Shown here: positions 1 to 7,030 of the stretch, in pieces
How the letters are laid out: the number at the start of each line of letters is the position of its first letter
Position numbering within the stretch: the stretch's first letter is position 1
NCBI GenBank assembly: GCA_035542815.1
Contig: DATKKS010000106.1
Coordinates: forward strand, 1-15,432
Direction: 5' to 3'
DNA: 15,432 bases
DNA from: JACRLI01 sp035542815
GTDB lineage: Bacteria > Eisenbacteria > RBG-16-71-46 > JACRLI01
Program-made: the position numbers and the translations under genes
Notes under the pieces: model-generated
Databases searched by the model: none
Told to the model about the DNA's origin: nothing
Seen by the model: the letters and a program-made list of their open reading frames with translations, nothing else

Positions 1-1665
1 GTGACCCAGTTCCAGAAGGACGAGCTGGTGTACGTCTCGGCGGGCGAGGGGGCCTGCTCCGAGGGCGAGTTCTGGGAGGCCCTCAACGCCGCCACCAGCC
101 GCCGGCTGCCGGTGCTGATCCTGGTCGAGGACAACGGCTACGCCATCTCGGTGCCCAGCGAGGTGCAGTACGCGGGCGGGAACCTGTCGCGGCTGCTGGA
201 GGGGTTCCGCCGCGTGGGCCTGCACCTGGCGGAGGTGGACGGCACCGACTTCTTCGCCAGCCTGGAGGCGCTGCGCGGCGCGGCCGACTACGTGCGGCGG
301 CGCCAGGGCCCGGCGCTGGTGCACGCGCACGTGATCCGGCCATACTCGCACTCCCTGTCCGACGACGAGGCCATGTACCGCACCCGCGCCGAGCGCGAGG
401 CGGACGCCGCGCGCGACCCGATCCAGCGGCTGCGCGCCCACCTGCTGCAGGAGGGCCTGGCCACCCCCGAGGAGCTGGAGGCGCTGCACGCCGCGGTGGA
501 CGCGGAGGTGGGCCGGGCCGCGGAGGAGGCGCTGGGCTCCCCCCAGCCGCCCCGCGACAAGGCCGACTGGGCGGTGTTCTCGCCGGACGTGGACCCCACC
601 TCGGCGGCCTTCCGCAGCGAGCCGGAGTTCGAGGCCGGCGCCGCCGAGGGCACCATGGTGGACCTGCTGAACCGGTGCCTGCGCGACGAGATGCGCCGCG
701 ACCCCCGCATCGTGGTGTTCGGCGAGGACGTGGCCGACGCCACGCGCGAGGAGAGCCTCGGGGAGGTGCCGGGCAAGGGCGGGGTGTTCCGGGTCACCCA
801 CAAACTGCAGAAGGAGTTCGGCAGCCGGCGGGTGTTCAACTCCCCGCTGGCCGAGGCCAACATCGTCGGCCGGGCCGTGGGCATGGCGCTGCGCGGGCTC
901 AAGCCGGTGGTGGAGATCCAGTTCATGGACTACATCTGGCCCGCGATGATGCAGCTGCGGAACGAGCTGGGCTTCCTGCGCTACCGCTCCGCCAACCACT
1001 GGAAGTGCCCGGTGGTGGTGCGGGTGCCTTCGGGCGGCTACCTGCACGGCGGCGCGCCCTACCACAGCCAGTCGGGCGAGGCCCTGTTCGCGCACTGTCC
1101 GGGGCTGCGGGTGGTGATGCCGTCCACCGCGCTGGACGCCAACGGGCTCCTGCGCACCGCCATCCGGTGCGACGACCCGGTGATCTTCTGTGAGCCCAAG
1201 CATCTCTACCGCCAGGTGCACAACAAGGGCCGCTACCCCGGGCCGGACTACCGCATCCCGTTCGGGTGCGCCCGGCAGGTGCTGGAGGGCGGGGACGCCA
1301 CGGTGGTCACCTACGGGTCCACGGTGCACCGCAGCTGGCAGGCGGCGCGCACCCTGCAGGCGGAGGGGGTGCAGCTGGATCTTCTGGACCTCCGCACGCT
1401 GGTCCCGTACGACTGGGAGGCGATCGCGCGCTCGGTGCGCAAGACGCACCGGCTGCTGGTGGTGCACGAGGACGCGCTCAGCTTCGGGGTGGGCGCGGAG
1501 ATCGCGGCCCGGGCCTCGGCCGAGCTGTTCGAGTTCCTCGACGCGCCGGTGCTGCGCGTCGGGGCGCTCGACTGCCCGGTGGCCTACGCGCCCGACCTGG
1601 AGGCCGCGATCCTGCCGCAGACCCAGGACATCTTGGCGGCGCTGCGGCGGCTGCTCGCCTACTGA
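1..1665 (+). CDS. Fused 2-oxoacid dehydrogenase E1 (alpha-beta), 3' part
   Basis: Thiamine-diphosphate E1 component of a branched-chain 2-oxoacid or pyruvate-type dehydrogenase complex, which decarboxylates the 2-oxoacid and passes the acyl group to E2 lipoyl. The window opens inside the gene: the first codon is GTG, but residue 1 already lies just before the alpha-type ThDP motif, so about 150 or more residues are missing. Residues 15-22 read GEGACSEG and 43-49 EDNGYAI (the usual GDG...NN motif with GEG...DN). Alpha features run to about 215, then a beta subunit starts near M219: FGEDVA at 240-245, SPLAE at 281-285, HSQS at 355-358, then a transketolase C-terminal domain to 554. Alpha and beta are usually separate genes; fused versions are known in several bacterial phyla. 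Family call is firm; the substrate (branched-chain more likely) is inferred. The stop TGA is at 1663-1665. Confidence 0.93.
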   Translation: MTQFQKDELVYVSAGEGACSEGEFWEALNAATSRRLPVLILVEDNGYAISVPSEVQYAGGNLSRLLEGFRRVGLHLAEVDGTDFFASLEALRGAADYVRRRQGPALVHAHVIRPYSHSLSDDEAMYRTRAEREADAARDPIQRLRAHLLQEGLATPEELEALHAAVDAEVGRAAEEALGSPQPPRDKADWAVFSPDVDPTSAAFRSEPEFEAGAAEGTMVDLLNRCLRDEMRRDPRIVVFGEDVADATREESLGEVPGKGGVFRVTHKLQKEFGSRRVFNSPLAEANIVGRAVGMALRGLKPVVEIQFMDYIWPAMMQLRNELGFLRYRSANHWKCPVVVRVPSGGYLHGGAPYHSQSGEALFAHCPGLRVVMPSTALDANGLLRTAIRCDDPVIFCEPKHLYRQVHNKGRYPGPDYRIPFGCARQVLEGGDATVVTYGSTVHRSWQAARTLQAEGVQLDLLDLRTLVPYDWEAIARSVRKTHRLLVVHEDALSFGVGAEIAARASAELFEFLDAPVLRVGALDCPVAYAPDLEAAILPQTQDILAALRRLLAY

Positions 1666-1729
1666 GGCCCCTGCCCGCGCCCGCCGGATCCCCCGAACCT
1701 CCCGCCGCCGCCGGCGCATCTAATCCGTT

Positions 1730-1749
1730 GGGCGCGACAGAGCGCGCCC
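1730..1749 (+). terminator. Possible hairpin terminator after E1
   Basis: A 7-bp perfect stem (GGGCGCG / CGCGCCC) with a 6-base loop lies 65 bases after the E1 stop. No T-run follows, so termination is uncertain. The rest of 1666-1871 is C-rich and shows no convincing promoter or riboswitch. Confidence 0.25.
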
Positions 1750-1871
1750 CGAACCGCAGCACGCTTTGGCGAGCGCCGGCTGCCGCGGGCCCCGTTCCCG
1801 GTCCCTTCCCCAGACCCACGCTCGGTCCTCCGTCCGGTCAGCCGGTTGCCATACTTCGGTGAGGTCAACCC

Positions 1872-2552
1872 ATGAGAGCAGCCCTGGAAGCCCCGATCCT
1901 GGCCCCCTGGCCGATGGTTCGCGCGGCCCGGGTGCACCTCCCTTCCGACTTCGGAGACTTCCGGCTGTACGGCTACGAGTCTCCGCGCGACGGCAAGGAG
2001 CACCTGGCGATCGTCAAGGAGCCCACCCGGCCGGTGAAGAACGCGCCGTGGCTGGTGCGCATCCACTCGGAGTGCCTGACCGGGGATGCGCTGCGCTCCC
2101 GCCGCTGCGACTGCGGCCCGCAGTTGGAGATGGCGCTGCGCCGCATCGAGGCCGAGGGCCGCGGGGTGGTGGTGTACCTGCAGCAGGAGGGGCGCGGCAT
2201 CGGGCTGCTGAACAAGCTGCGTGCCTACGCGCTGCAGGAGCGGGGGCTGGACACCGTGGACGCCAACGAGCGGCTGGGCTTCCCGGCCGACGCCCGCGAC
2301 TACGGCCCGGCCGCCGGCATCCTGGCCGATTTGGGCATCCGCAAGGTGCGCCTGTTGAGCAACAACCCGAGCAAGATCGAGGGGCTGGAGAAGTATGGCG
2401 TGACGGTGGTCTCGCGCGAGCCCATCGAGGTGCGCCCGAGCATCGCCAACGCGCGCTACCTGTTCACCAAGCGGGCCCGCCTGGGCCACCTGCTGGGGCT
2501 CCACGGCGGCCTGGGCACGCCCGGCGCGCCGGCGCCGCCCATCCCGGACTAG
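1872..2552 (+). CDS. ribA: GTP cyclohydrolase II (RibA)
   Basis: Opens the imidazole ring of GTP to give 2,5-diamino-6-ribosylamino-4-pyrimidinone 5'-phosphate, formate and pyrophosphate, the first step of riboflavin synthesis, in the cytosol. The 226-residue product carries the zinc ligands C68, C79 and C81 in SECLTGDALRSRRCDCG, the GTP-binding stretch LQQEGRGIGL at 103-112, and the later DANERLGF and LLSNNPSKIEGL motifs. It is a stand-alone enzyme with no DHBP synthase domain and is somewhat longer than E. coli RibA (196 residues), mainly from a Gly/Pro-rich tail. ATG 1872 is preceded by GAGGT at 1861-1865, six bases upstream. No other rib gene is in the window, so it appears to be an isolated copy. 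No FMN-riboswitch-like leader is visible in the 206 bases upstream. Confidence 0.96.
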   Translation: MRAALEAPILAPWPMVRAARVHLPSDFGDFRLYGYESPRDGKEHLAIVKEPTRPVKNAPWLVRIHSECLTGDALRSRRCDCGPQLEMALRRIEAEGRGVVVYLQQEGRGIGLLNKLRAYALQERGLDTVDANERLGFPADARDYGPAAGILADLGIRKVRLLSNNPSKIEGLEKYGVTVVSREPIEVRPSIANARYLFTKRARLGHLLGLHGGLGTPGAPAPPIPD

Positions 2553-2559
2553 CCGCGCG

Positions 2560-2580
2560 GGCCGGCCCTCGGGGCCGGCC
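2560..2580 (+). terminator. GC hairpin after ribA
   Basis: A perfect 9-bp stem (GGCCGGCCC / GGGCCGGCC) with a TCG loop starts 8 bases after the ribA stop. It has no U-tract, so it may be a weak or factor-assisted terminator or a 3' stability hairpin. Confidence 0.4.
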
Positions 2581-2606
2581 TCGCCGGCCACCGCCGCGGG
2601 CGCGGC

Positions 2607-2634
2607 TTGCCGCGCGGCGGGATTCGCTTACACT
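2607..2634 (+). promoter_or_regulatory. Candidate sigma70-type promoter for the reductase gene
   Basis: TTGCCG at 2607-2612 (4 of 6 matches to TTGACA) and TACACT at 2629-2634 (4 of 6 to TATAAT) are separated by 16 bases, with the predicted start near 2641. The -35 box overlaps a small palindrome, CGCGGC-TT-GCCGCG (2601-2614). This is the best promoter match found in the left arm. It would drive the FAD/NAD reductase at 2711. Confidence 0.45.
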
Positions 2635-2640
2635 CGATGC

Positions 2641-2667
2641 CCGGACTGCGGCGCAGTCCGGGCTTTT
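2641..2667 (+). terminator. Hairpin plus T-run in the leader of the reductase gene
   Basis: Perfect 9-bp stem CCGGACTGC / GCAGTCCGG with a GGC loop at 2641-2661, then GC and TTTT at 2664-2667: the layout of an intrinsic terminator. It could end ribA transcription. However, it also begins almost exactly where the candidate promoter would start transcription, so in that transcript it would be a 5'-terminal hairpin that stabilises or attenuates the message. Confidence 0.55.
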
Positions 2668-2710
2668 CGCGGCCCCGCGCGGCCACAGCCGGCGCTCCGG
2701 CGGAGGATGC

Positions 2711-3412
2711 ATGGGTTTCTTGCGCCTGACCCTTCCGGTGATCGAGAAGTCCCAGGACACGCCCGACGTGTGGACGTTGCGCCTGGACCTCTCCGCGCAC
2801 CCGGTCGAGTACAAGGCCGGTCAGTTCGTGGAGGTCGGCTTTCCCGGCGAGGAGCTGCACCGGGCGTTCTCCATCTCCTCCTCACCCAGCGAGCGGGGGC
2901 ACCTGGACATCACCGTGCGGCGGCTCCCGGACGGGCGGCTCTCCCCGCGGCTGTGCGACGCGCCGGTGGGGCAGGTCCTGGACGTCAAGGGGCCCTTCGG
3001 GGTGTTCACCTACGCGCCGGGCCAGGCGCGCGACCTGCTGCTGGTGGCGGGCGGGACCGGGGTGGCCCCGTTCCGCGCCATGATCAAGCAGGTGGAGGAC
3101 GCCGCCGGCTCCGAGCGCATCCGGCTGCTGTACAGCGTGCGCACCCCCCACGACGTGATCTACCGCCCGGAGCTGGAGCGCTGGGTGCGCGAGGGGCGCA
3201 TCGAGCTGACCCTCACCGCCACCCGGGGGGCCAACGGCAGCTGGCCCCACGGCACCGGCCGCTTCCCGCGCGAGGCGGTGGTGGAGGCGGCCCGGGGGCT
3301 GGATCCGCTGTGCTTCCTGTGCGGGCCGAAGGACATGCTGGTGCAGACCCAGGGCTGGCTGCTGGAGGCCGGGCTGGAGCGCAAGCGGGTCAAGCGCGAG
3401 GCCTGGGGGTAA
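2711..3412 (+). CDS. FAD/NAD(P)-binding oxidoreductase, ferredoxin-NADP reductase fold
   Basis: Flavin reductase of the ferredoxin-NADP+ reductase superfamily that moves electrons between NAD(P)H and a partner. The 233 residues hold an N-terminal FAD barrel with RAFS at 51-54 (the RxYS motif with Phe for Tyr), a phosphate-binding GPFGVF at 94-99, a nucleotide-binding GGTGVAPF at 114-121, and the closing CGPKDM at 204-209. There is no 2Fe-2S domain at either end, so its partner must be a separate protein, and none is encoded nearby. The length fits single-unit reductases of the Fpr/BenC-like type. ATG 2711 follows GGAGG at 2702-2706; the overlapping ATG at 2707 is in another frame and lacks these motifs. 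It is monocistronic, with a promoter candidate upstream and a strong terminator downstream. Substrate unknown. Confidence 0.9.
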   Translation: MGFLRLTLPVIEKSQDTPDVWTLRLDLSAHPVEYKAGQFVEVGFPGEELHRAFSISSSPSERGHLDITVRRLPDGRLSPRLCDAPVGQVLDVKGPFGVFTYAPGQARDLLLVAGGTGVAPFRAMIKQVEDAAGSERIRLLYSVRTPHDVIYRPELERWVREGRIELTLTATRGANGSWPHGTGRFPREAVVEAARGLDPLCFLCGPKDMLVQTQGWLLEAGLERKRVKREAWG

Positions 3413-3417
3413 GGAAG

Positions 3418-3445
3418 AAGGCCGCCCCCGGAAAGGGGCGGCCTT
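3418..3445. terminator. Bidirectional terminator between convergent genes
   Basis: A perfect 11-bp stem, AAGGCCGCCCC at 3418-3428 and GGGGCGGCCTT at 3435-3445, with the loop CGGAAA. It lies 5 bases after the + strand reductase stop and 31 bases beyond the - strand epimerase stop. On the - strand it is followed by the T-rich TTCTTCCTT, so it can serve both operons. Confidence 0.75.
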
Positions 3446-3476
3446 CGAAGGGTCTTCGCGGCCCCGGCGCGCGGGC

Positions 3477-4463
3477 TCAGGCCAGGATCGGGGTGATCTG
3501 GCCGGCGCGCACCGCCGCCAGGGTGATCTCCAGGAGCTGCTCCAGGCTGACCTCGGGCCGGTAGCCCACCGCGGCCCGGATCTTCTCCAGGCTGGGCACC
3601 CGCCGGGCCATGTCCTCGAAGTGCGGGCCGTACACCTCGCGGTAGGGCACGTACACGATCCGCGAGCGGCTGTCCACGAGCTGCAGGATCCGCTGGGCGA
3701 GCCCCAGGATCGAGACCTCCTCGTCGTTCCCGATGTTGTACACCTGCCCGGTGGTGGCCGCCGAGTCGGCCAGCAGCAGCACCCCGTGGACCACGTCCCC
3801 CACGTACGAGAAGCACCGCGTCTGCGAGCCGTCCCCGTGCACCGGGATGGGATCCCCGCGCAGCGCCCGGGTCAGGAAGGTCGGGACCACCATGCCGTAG
3901 GCGTCGGTCTGGCGCGGGCCGCAGGTGTTGAAGCAGCGGACCACCGTCACCGGGAGCCCGCGCTCGTGGGAGTAGGCGATGGCCATGAACTCGTCGGCCG
4001 CCTTCCCGCAGGCGTAGCTCCAGCGCAGCACGCCGGTGCTGCCCAGCACCAGGTCGTCGTCCTCGTGGAACGGGACCCGCGCGCCCTTCCCGTACACCTC
4101 CGAGCTGGAGAAGATCAGGGTCCGCAGGCCGCGCCCCGCGGCGGCCTCCAGGACCACTTCGGTGCCGGTGAGGTTGGTCATGAGCGAGCGCAGCGGCTCC
4201 TCCATGATCTTGCGCACCCCGACGGCGGCCGCCACGTGGAAGATCCGTTCCACGCCCTGGGCCAGCCGGGACACGCACTCCCGGTCGGTCACCGAGCCGC
4301 GCACGAAGTGGAACCGCGGATGATCGATGCAACCGGAGAGGTTCTCCAGGCGCCCGGTGGAGAGATCGTCCAGCGCCCACACCTCGTCGCCGCGATCCAA
4401 CAGGCGCTCCACCAGGTGGGAACCGATGAACCCGGCTCCACCCGTCACCAGTACACGCATCAT
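3477..4463 (-). CDS. NAD-dependent epimerase/dehydratase (extended SDR, NDP-sugar)
   Basis: Extended short-chain dehydrogenase acting on a nucleotide sugar, of the UDP-glucose 4-epimerase / NDP-sugar dehydratase group, in the cytosol. The 328 residues start with the NAD-binding TGGAGFIGSH (7-16), then SSSEVYG at 119-125 and the catalytic YACGK (Y150, K154). RCFNTCGPRQ and the substrate-side FEDMARRVP follow near the C-terminus. Length and order are normal for the family. Two ATGs stand in tandem (4463 and 4460); GAGGA lies 4 and 7 bases before them, so the second may be used. It is the last gene of the seven-gene operon, 62 bases after the small Cys-rich gene. In that setting it probably makes an activated sugar for an envelope glycan; the exact sugar cannot be read from the sequence. 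Confidence 0.92.
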   Translation of the reverse strand: MMRVLVTGGAGFIGSHLVERLLDRGDEVWALDDLSTGRLENLSGCIDHPRFHFVRGSVTDRECVSRLAQGVERIFHVAAAVGVRKIMEEPLRSLMTNLTGTEVVLEAAAGRGLRTLIFSSSEVYGKGARVPFHEDDDLVLGSTGVLRWSYACGKAADEFMAIAYSHERGLPVTVVRCFNTCGPRQTDAYGMVVPTFLTRALRGDPIPVHGDGSQTRCFSYVGDVVHGVLLLADSAATTGQVYNIGNDEEVSILGLAQRILQLVDSRSRIVYVPYREVYGPHFEDMARRVPSLEKIRAAVGYRPEVSLEQLLEITLAAVRAGQITPILA

Positions 4464-4525
4464 TCGATCCTCATTTGGTCATTCCGGCCAAGATCCTTCT
4501 TCCGGACAGTTCGAGCCCGCCGCGC

Positions 4526-4897
4526 TCAGCGACCCGCGGTGGCCTCGCCCTGGTGGTGACACTGCGCGATGCACGCCAGGCGGTCCGTCTCGATGATCTG
4601 CAGGGCGTTGCTGAAGCGCGTGGTCTCGTTGGCGAGACACGTCCCGTCGCCCTTGCACAGGAAGATCATGATGTTGTGGACCTTGAGCTGCTGCTGCACG
4701 CGCAGCGCGGCTGCGGCATTGCACTGGTCGATGCACTGGCTGACGGTCTGGTCCGCGTCGTTCAGCGCGACCGCGGCCGCCGGGTCCGAGACCTGGCGGC
4801 ACGAGAGCGCGCCGAAGGCCGCTGCGGCCAGCCCTGCGGCGAGGAGGAGGTAGATCACGCGGGGGGACCGACCAGGGGTGCGGAGTGGGGTTCTCAT
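4526..4897 (-). CDS. Small cysteine-rich exported protein, possible lipoprotein, twin CX3C
   Basis: I do not recognise a named family. The 123-residue product has a basic N-terminus, a hydrophobic stretch at about 15-32 and then ALSC ending at C33. This could be a loose lipobox, though position -3 is Ala rather than Leu; otherwise it is an ordinary exported protein or is anchored by one membrane segment. The mature part has six further cysteines in a symmetric layout: C55/C59 (CX3C), C81/C87, and C109/C113 (CX3C), in segments that look alpha-helical. This suggests a disulfide-clamped helical hairpin in the periplasm. ATG 4897 has a strong GAGGAGG seven bases upstream, and codon use matches its neighbours, so the gene is probably real. 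It lies between YjbH-N (31-base gap) and the epimerase (62-base gap). Function unknown; a partner of the YjbH-like proteins is a guess from position. Confidence 0.75.
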   Translation of the reverse strand: MRTPLRTPGRSPRVIYLLLAAGLAAAAFGALSCRQVSDPAAAVALNDADQTVSQCIDQCNAAAALRVQQQLKVHNIMIFLCKGDGTCLANETTRFSNALQIIETDRLACIAQCHHQGEATAGR

Positions 4898-4928
4898 GAC
4901 GGTGCCTCCTCGGTGCGGGTAACAGGAG

Positions 4929-5705
4929 CTATAGATTCAAGCTCACCCCCAGCCCTCCGGCCAGGATGCTGGAGTTGAGCCATGCCAGTCGGCCCGTGAG
5001 CCCCAGGGGCCCGCGCGCCTTGAGCCCCAGGTTCCACTTCTCGGTGTCGTACTCCGCGACCAGGGCCACGCGCCCGTACGCCCGCAGCTCGGCCCCGGCG
5101 AACAACCCGTCCAGGGTGACCCGGGCCCGGGGGCGGAGCACCCCGCCGGCGTAGCCGGCGTCGGCGCGGAGACGCAACCACCCACACTGCACCGCGCGCC
5201 CCACGACGACATAGCCGGTGTGGAAGCGCCGGGTGCCTTCCAGATCCTCGATGCCTACTGCCACATCGGGAACCGGGCCCGAGGCGCGCAATAGCTCCAC
5301 TCTCGCGCTGACCATGCGGTCGGAGTCGGTCAGGCGCGAGGTCGAGTCCTGCTGCGAGAACGCGACGAGTCCCGGGATTGCCGTGACCCGGAGGGAAATC
5401 TCGACGCGGGACAGGAACCCCAACGTGGCGAAGTATATGTCGTTACGGTAAGCGCCACGGTGATCGTACGCCCATCGCTTTGAAACAGTATTATAACCGA
5501 ATTCGAGCCGGGAGTCCTCCAAAACTTGCGCCGAGGGCGTATTCCAGTAGCCGGAGGTCCCAGTGAGCGAGACCTGGGCCGCCCCCATCCCTGGCCAGCA
5601 GGCCCCCCCGGCCCACATGGCCAGCCCCAGCCCGAGGCCCTTCAGGGCCCGGCCCCGTGGGGGACCCCGGCGGCGCCCCCTGCCTGGAACCCCGGCCCCG
5701 GTCAT
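4929..5705 (-). CDS. YjbH-like outer-membrane protein, N-terminal barrel half
   Basis: The 258-residue product matches only the first half of YjbH/GfcD, an outer-membrane protein of exopolysaccharide and group 4 capsule operons. After a long basic signal region (cleavage likely after AAQ, about residue 44) come the family's opening motif GTSGYWNTPSAQ (49-60), then SRLTDSDR (123-130), PDVAVGIEDLEGT (146-158), GYVVVGR (164-170) and EYDTEKW (218-224), then alternating beta strands to the C-terminal SLNL. The second half of YjbH is encoded by the gene just upstream. The ATG at 5705 overlaps the preceding stop as ATGA and has GGAGGG about six bases before it, so translation is probably coupled. 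A local AT-rich patch (about 5431-5510) lies near the 5' end. Family assignment is from remembered motifs; function by analogy is polysaccharide export or its regulation at the outer membrane. Confidence 0.8.
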   Translation of the reverse strand: MTGAGVPGRGRRRGPPRGRALKGLGLGLAMWAGGACWPGMGAAQVSLTGTSGYWNTPSAQVLEDSRLEFGYNTVSKRWAYDHRGAYRNDIYFATLGFLSRVEISLRVTAIPGLVAFSQQDSTSRLTDSDRMVSARVELLRASGPVPDVAVGIEDLEGTRRFHTGYVVVGRAVQCGWLRLRADAGYAGGVLRPRARVTLDGLFAGAELRAYGRVALVAEYDTEKWNLGLKARGPLGLTGRLAWLNSSILAGGLGVSLNL

Positions 5706-7030
5706 GGCGTTCCCTCCGCCACCCCTTGGCGGGCATAGCGATATCCCGCAACCCATTGATCCAGCTGGGCGACCACCGAGGTCCGCCAGAGGTCGTCCAG
5801 GAGGGCCGCCCGAAGCCGGGGATCCACCGGCTGGACCTCGAACAGCGCCTCCTCGGTGCGGTACTCCGCCGGGAAGGCCGCCGGCAGGTCCAGCCGGACC
5901 GGCCCGGGCCGCAGCCGCACCGCCGGCGGCAGGGGCAGGCTCAGCCGCAGGCCGCCGTAGTGGTTGGACTCCGACTTCACCACGAAGAAGCCGATCTCGA
6001 GCTGTTGGAATCGGCGCGCCACCTCGGCCCGCACGGCGTACTCGCCGACCCCGGAGCCGGCCACCGCCCCGTACAGGTAGCGCCCGCCCCGGAGGGTGAA
6101 GGCCAGGTCGGGCGGGCCGGAGCCGCCCGGGCGGAAGGTGGCCGCCCCGGCGAAGGTCACCCGTTTGAGGCCCGAGTAGCTCACGTCCGGCAGGAAGGCC
6201 AGCGAGCCGGTGAGGTCCGCGGACGCGTCCAGGTACCAGCGGGCTCCGGACGCCAGCCCCAGCCCGGCGGACAGCCCGTAGCGGTTCAGGCCGAAATAGC
6301 CGCCCGCCAGGGAGGCCAGCACCCGGTGCCCCAGGCGCCGGAACTGGTACAGGGCCGCCTCTTCCGGGCGGGACCGGTCGTAGTCCGGGTGCAGGTCGCC
6401 GGGCTGGATGTCGCGCTCGTGGTGGATGGGGAAGGTCCAGCCCAGCCGCAGCAGCGCGCCCGCCCACGGCTGGGTGGCGATCTCCGGGGCGATCTCCACG
6501 TGGTACACGAGCGGCTCTTCGATGTGCCCGAACTGGCTGTCCAGGATGAAGCGCGGGCTGAGGTCCACCCGCCGCACGGCGGGGGAGAGCACCGACCCGT
6601 CCTGCGGTCCGACGTCCGGCAGCGTCTCCACCGCGAGGTCCGCCGCGAAGGCCTCCTGGGCCAGCCGGCCCGCGGCCAGGGCCGCGGCGTCGGAACTGCG
6701 GAAGTCCACCCGCGCCACCGGGACGCCCTGGCGCAGCAGCACCACCTCGCACGGCCCCGGGCACGCCGCGTCGGCCAGCGCGGCGATCACTCCGAAGGCG
6801 AAGCCGGGGTCGCGGAAGCGGCGGTTCTCCAGGCGCACCCGGCACACCGAGTCGGCCGCGCTCACCTGGACCGACTCGAAGCCTCGGTCGGCGAGCCCGG
6901 CGGCCAGCTCCGCGGCGGCGGCGGCGCGGTCCGGGGCGGGAGCGCTCGCCCCGCTCGCCGCTGGGACGGCGGCCAGGAGCCCCAGCACGCCCAGGAGCGC
7001 GGCCCCGGCAAGAGCGCAGCGGGCCCTCAT
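5702..7030 (-). CDS. YjbH-like outer-membrane protein, C-terminal half
   Basis: A 442-residue exported protein. Residues 1-27 form a Sec signal peptide ending around AASG. Residues 36-130 resemble the middle domain of YjbH: GLADRGFESVQV, then RLENRRFRD (66-74), and VVLLRQGVPVARVDF (96-110). The rest is rich in alternating beta strands with paired aromatics, as in the second YjbH barrel, and it ends in a short helical tail (LWRTSVVAQLDQWVAGYRYA). It lacks the opening NTP(S/T)A motif of YjbH, which is in the next gene, so one usual protein of about 700 residues is split in two and the halves are in reverse order. The ATG at 7030 overlaps the TMTC-like stop as ATGA; a modest GGAG lies about 8 bases upstream. 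Probably located in the outer membrane; the role in polysaccharide secretion is inferred from the family. Confidence 0.75.
   Translation of the reverse strand: MRARCALAGAALLGVLGLLAAVPAASGASAPAPDRAAAAAELAAGLADRGFESVQVSAADSVCRVRLENRRFRDPGFAFGVIAALADAACPGPCEVVLLRQGVPVARVDFRSSDAAALAAGRLAQEAFAADLAVETLPDVGPQDGSVLSPAVRRVDLSPRFILDSQFGHIEEPLVYHVEIAPEIATQPWAGALLRLGWTFPIHHERDIQPGDLHPDYDRSRPEEAALYQFRRLGHRVLASLAGGYFGLNRYGLSAGLGLASGARWYLDASADLTGSLAFLPDVSYSGLKRVTFAGAATFRPGGSGPPDLAFTLRGGRYLYGAVAGSGVGEYAVRAEVARRFQQLEIGFFVVKSESNHYGGLRLSLPLPPAVRLRPGPVRLDLPAAFPAEYRTEEALFEVQPVDPRLRAALLDDLWRTSVVAQLDQWVAGYRYARQGVAEGTP

Noticed and set aside
1666..1871. FMN riboswitch upstream of ribA
   Set aside because: No conserved RFN-type segments are visible in this C-rich leader; only one short hairpin is seen.
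1766..2710. Upstream extension of the reductase frame across ribA
   Set aside because: It overlaps ribA in another frame; the reductase fold begins at ATG 2711 with a GGAGG site.
2707..3564. ATG at 2707 as start of an alternative frame
   Set aside because: The frame gives a Gly/Arg/Ala-rich protein without motifs, while ATG 2711 gives a complete flavin reductase.
4526..4897. Homology of the Cys-rich protein to mitochondrial small Tim or CHCH proteins
   Set aside because: Only the CX3C pairs match; the spacing between pairs is much longer, so this is treated as a resemblance of layout only.
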